From NCBI GenBank assembly GCA_001600635.1, contig BCKL01000006.1, positions 1,063,696-1,127,695 on the forward strand: DNA of 64,000 bases. Direction: 5' to 3'. The translations under genes and the position numbers were made by a program. Below are positions 61,836 through 64,000 of the stretch, one piece after another (positions within the stretch are counted from its first letter, which is position 1; the number at the start of each line of letters is the position of its first letter). The notes under the pieces are model-generated. The model did no database searches, was not told the DNA's origin, and saw only the letters and a program-made list of their open reading frames with translations. The stretch comes from Leucosporidium creatinivorum (Eukaryota; Basidiomycota; Microbotryomycetes; Leucosporidiales; Leucosporidiaceae).

Positions 61836-63655
61836 GCGGACGAGCGAGGAGTTGGCTCGGCGGAAGAAGAGAAGGAGAAGGAGACGAGGAGATGATGCAT
61901 AAAGCATATTGTAGCACTATGAACTCTCTTTCAAGTAGTCTATGAACACACACGATGAGCTATCCACTCCCTGCAGTCGCTCAGAAGGAGAGCGAAAGCA
62001 AGAGGCGAGCGAAAGCTCGGCGCTCGACTCGGCTCTGCGCTCAGCATCGCCATCTGCTCCTCGTGTGTACCGGAGTATGGCGAGATACACAACGTACCAG
62101 CAAGCAGAGAGAAGACTTGATCGTGTAGCAGCTTGCGCTCAGTTCCAGCTTTCGGCGCCCGCTCTTCCGCTCTCCCGCTCCCGCTCTCGCTCTTTCGACC
62201 AACAACCGAGTTGGAGGCGCAACGACGTATCAAACGACTCGATTTTGCACTACATATCTGTCCACTACCACTCTGCTATGTTCTGTGCCCCTGCCTCCCT
62301 CTTGCTGCTGCTGCCCACCGCCGAGGCCGGGGGTCGGCGTCCTCGGCGCCCTCTCCTCCCCCTCCTGGTGGACCGACCGCTTTCATCTTGGAGGAGGAGG
62401 GGGATATGGACGGCAGTAACAGATGTATGGCCACCAGCAGCACCAGCCTGTGTACCAGCAAGGGTATGGAGTACCAGCAGCAGCAGGGAGGGATGATGGG
62501 CGGTGGGATGGGAGGAAGAAGGCAGGGAGGGATGGGGGCAGGTGGCATGGCAATGGGAGTAGGAGGAGGTCTTTTGGGCGGTATGATGCTGGGTAGGTCG
62601 CCGGGCTTGTTCCCGGGTCGATGGGAGCGAGTGGAGCGTTTCTCGGCGATGAGGCTGACCTTTCGCCCTCTCGATCTCCCTTTGAACAGGCAACATGATG
62701 TCCGATAACAACAACGAGGCCTACCAGGATGTGCGCTCTTCCTCCTTTCCTCTCACTCTACCCTCCGCTGCCCTCGGCGATCGCTCGCTGACTTTCGCCC
62801 TCCTTTCCTTCCTCCCTGCTCCCATTCTTCGCATCCTCTCGGAAACAGGGCTAAAACGACGGCAACGACGGCGACGACTACGGCGGAGGAGGGGATGATG
62901 GAGGAGGAGGAGAATAATCGGGCGAGCGAGGAGTCGGCTCGGCGGAAGAAGAGAAAGAGAAGGAGAAGGACACGAGGAGATGATGCATAAAGCGTATTGT
63001 AGCACAATGAACTCTCTTTCCAATTAGTCTATGAACACACACACGCACGATGAGCTATTCCTCGCTGCAGAAGCTGAGCGAGAGCGACCGCAGTTCGGCG
63101 CTCGAGTCTCCTCTTCGCTCAGCGTTGACATCTGCTCCTCGTGTGTACTCGAGACTAGCGAGCCCATCCCTAGCAGCAAGCAGAGCGAAATGCCGATCCT
63201 GTAGCGACCTGTTCGCTCAGCTCAGGTCCTATCGGCGCTCGCTGGCTCTCTTGCTCGCCCGAGATGCGAGACTCGAGAAAGAACGACGTATCAAACGACT
63301 TCCTTTCCGTTACTACGTATATGTCCAGTACTACTCTTGCTGTGCTCTGCCCTAACGACGGGCGGGTATCATCCACTCCTCTCCTCCTCCGAGCTAACCT
63401 CTCCGATTCCTCGCGCCCCTCCCCTGCGCCTGCGCCACGCCCTGCTGTGCTCCCGCGCCCGCAGCTGGCGCTCCACCGTTCCCACGAGCCACTTTATTCG
63501 GGCTACCGGGCGTCCCTCCCCCTCCCGCTCCATTCTGCTCGTATCCCTCTCCTCCTCCTCCTCCGCCTTCCTGCTGCTGCCCAAGTCCAGGCGTAGGCGT
63601 CCTCGGCGGTCCCCCTCCTGTTCCTCCTGGTGGTCCCACCGCCTTCCTCTTCCCC
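61380..63655. repeat. Tandem partial duplication, two ~1.0-1.2 kb units
   Basis: Unit 1 is about 61,380-62,390 and unit 2 about 62,468-63,650, same orientation. Shared landmarks: 'cagcagcagggagggatgat' (61,388 and 62,476), the intron 'ggtaggtcgccgggcttgtt', 'aacatgatgtccgataacaa', the 3' region 'agtctatgaacacacac' (61,937; 63,028), 'aacgacgtatcaaacgact' (62,220; 63,280) and 'ggcgtcctcggcg' (62,336; 63,597). Each unit holds the 3' half of the WW gene plus the end of the convergent neighbour. Indels and substitutions are frequent in the non-coding middle, so the duplication is not very recent. Confidence 0.85.
62405..62930 (+). pseudogene. Duplicated 3' half of the WW gene, no WW domain
   Basis: Reads MYGHQQHQPVYQQG, then EYQQQQGGMMGGGMGGRRQG, GVGGGLLGGMMLG, NMMSDNNNEAYQD and, after the last intron, G-stop-NDGNDGDDYGGGG where the parent has GYNDGNDGDDYGGGG (TAT changed to TAA at about 62,852). 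The splice sites are kept. There is no WW domain and no promoter copy; it could only be expressed from the ATG at about 62,406. Confidence 0.8.
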
Positions 63656-63918
63656 GCCCCAGCGCCTCCAGGGCTCGGCGGCACCCCTCCTCCTCCTCCT
63701 CTACTCTCGGGCCTCGCTCCCTCCCCTCCCGCTCCGGGGCCAGTAGGAGGTGGCGGTACCGTGGAACTGGCGTAAAAAGGGTTGGTTTGCGGGTTCTGCG
63801 AGGTCGAGGCGATGGGGGCTGTTTGGGGTGCGTTCGTTGGGGGGAAGGGGTTGGAGGGGGGCGCGGGAGGGAGGGAGGAGACCGAGGTGGAGTAGCGGGT
63901 GAGGGATTCTGTGTATAC
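63394..63918 (-). CDS. C-terminal exon of an unrecognised Pro/Gly-rich protein (partial)
   Basis: The last exon reads from an acceptor at 63,919-63,920 (VYTESLTRYSTSVSSLPPAP) to the stop at 63,394-63,396 (GRGARNRRG). It is Pro-, Gly- and Gln-rich (PPTGPGAGGEGARPESRGGG; KRKAVGPPGGTGGGPPRTPT) and disordered. The rest of the gene lies beyond the right edge, so the product cannot be named. A ~100-base piece of its 3' end is repeated at 62,283-62,390 as part of the tandem duplication. It is convergent with the WW gene. Confidence 0.6.
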   Translation of the reverse strand, partial: VYTESLTRYSTSVSSLPPAPPSNPFPPTNAPQTAPIASTSQNPQTNPFYASSTVPPPPTGPGAGGEGARPESRGGGGGVPPSPGGAGAGKRKAVGPPGGTGGGPPRTPTPGLGQQQEGGGGGGEGYEQNGAGGGGTPGSPNKVARGNGGAPAAGAGAQQGVAQAQGRGARNRRG

Positions 63919-64000
63919 CTGAAAAGTCAGTGGGAGAGGGAGGGAGAAGAAGGGGAGAGAGGACGAACGAAGAGGACCGAAACCCGTTTCGAGCGAAAAG

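Overview
The window is nuclear DNA from a GC-rich basidiomycete, most likely a Pucciniomycotina yeast (Microbotryomycetes type). This rests on dense genes on both strands, several short introns (about 50-100 nt) per gene with GTGAGT/GTAAGT donors and a CTGAC branch site close to the acceptor, and clear fungal proteins: TRM11, uL24m, RPC1 of RNA polymerase III, TAF9, ARL2, VFA1, a KRE6/SKN1-type wall protein and LDB19-like arrestins. I saw no rRNA, tRNA, CRISPR array or intact transposon. The taxon is an inference.

Layout. 0.1-9.3 kb: a CFEM-like GPI protein, a coiled-coil gene (family 'KGH', copy A, with an in-frame stop), a MYND zinc-finger gene, TRM11, mitochondrial uL24, a decayed glycosyltransferase fragment and a second MYND gene. 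9.5-24.2 kb: mostly cell-surface genes, namely a multi-pass membrane protein, a large GT2 polysaccharide-synthase-like gene, a KRE6/SKN1-like GH16 protein that has lost its catalytic nucleophile, an intact secreted GH16 glucanase, a second GT2 fragment and KGH copy B. 24.4-28.4 kb: left arm of a 4-kb inverted repeat with a VIT/vWA gene and the start of an arrestin gene. 28.2-49.7 kb: two arrestin paralogues, an unknown acidic nuclear-type protein, an F-box protein, VFA1, RPC1 and three tandem KGH genes (C, D, E). 49.9-54.3 kb: a GH16 fragment, an arrestin fragment and the right arm of the inverted repeat with an intact VIT/vWA gene. 54.5-64 kb: ARL2, three MYND genes, TAF9, a WW-domain gene with a tandem partial duplication, and the end of a gene that runs off the window.

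The main theme is local duplication and decay of host genes without visible transposons. Two families are expanded here, the MYND proteins (five) and the KGH coiled-coil proteins (five). I do not recognise the KGH family. Its members share an 'SPV-x-F' segment, an 'R-x-x-x-[YF]-[LI]' segment and a C-terminal tail of the form KGHxHxPx[LM][ST]xRQ...G[VI]...L..RY[GW]; it is the best candidate for something undescribed. The inverted repeat carries ambiguous bases at ten mirrored positions. Its two arms have decayed reciprocally: the VIT gene is broken on the left and the arrestin gene is broken on the right.
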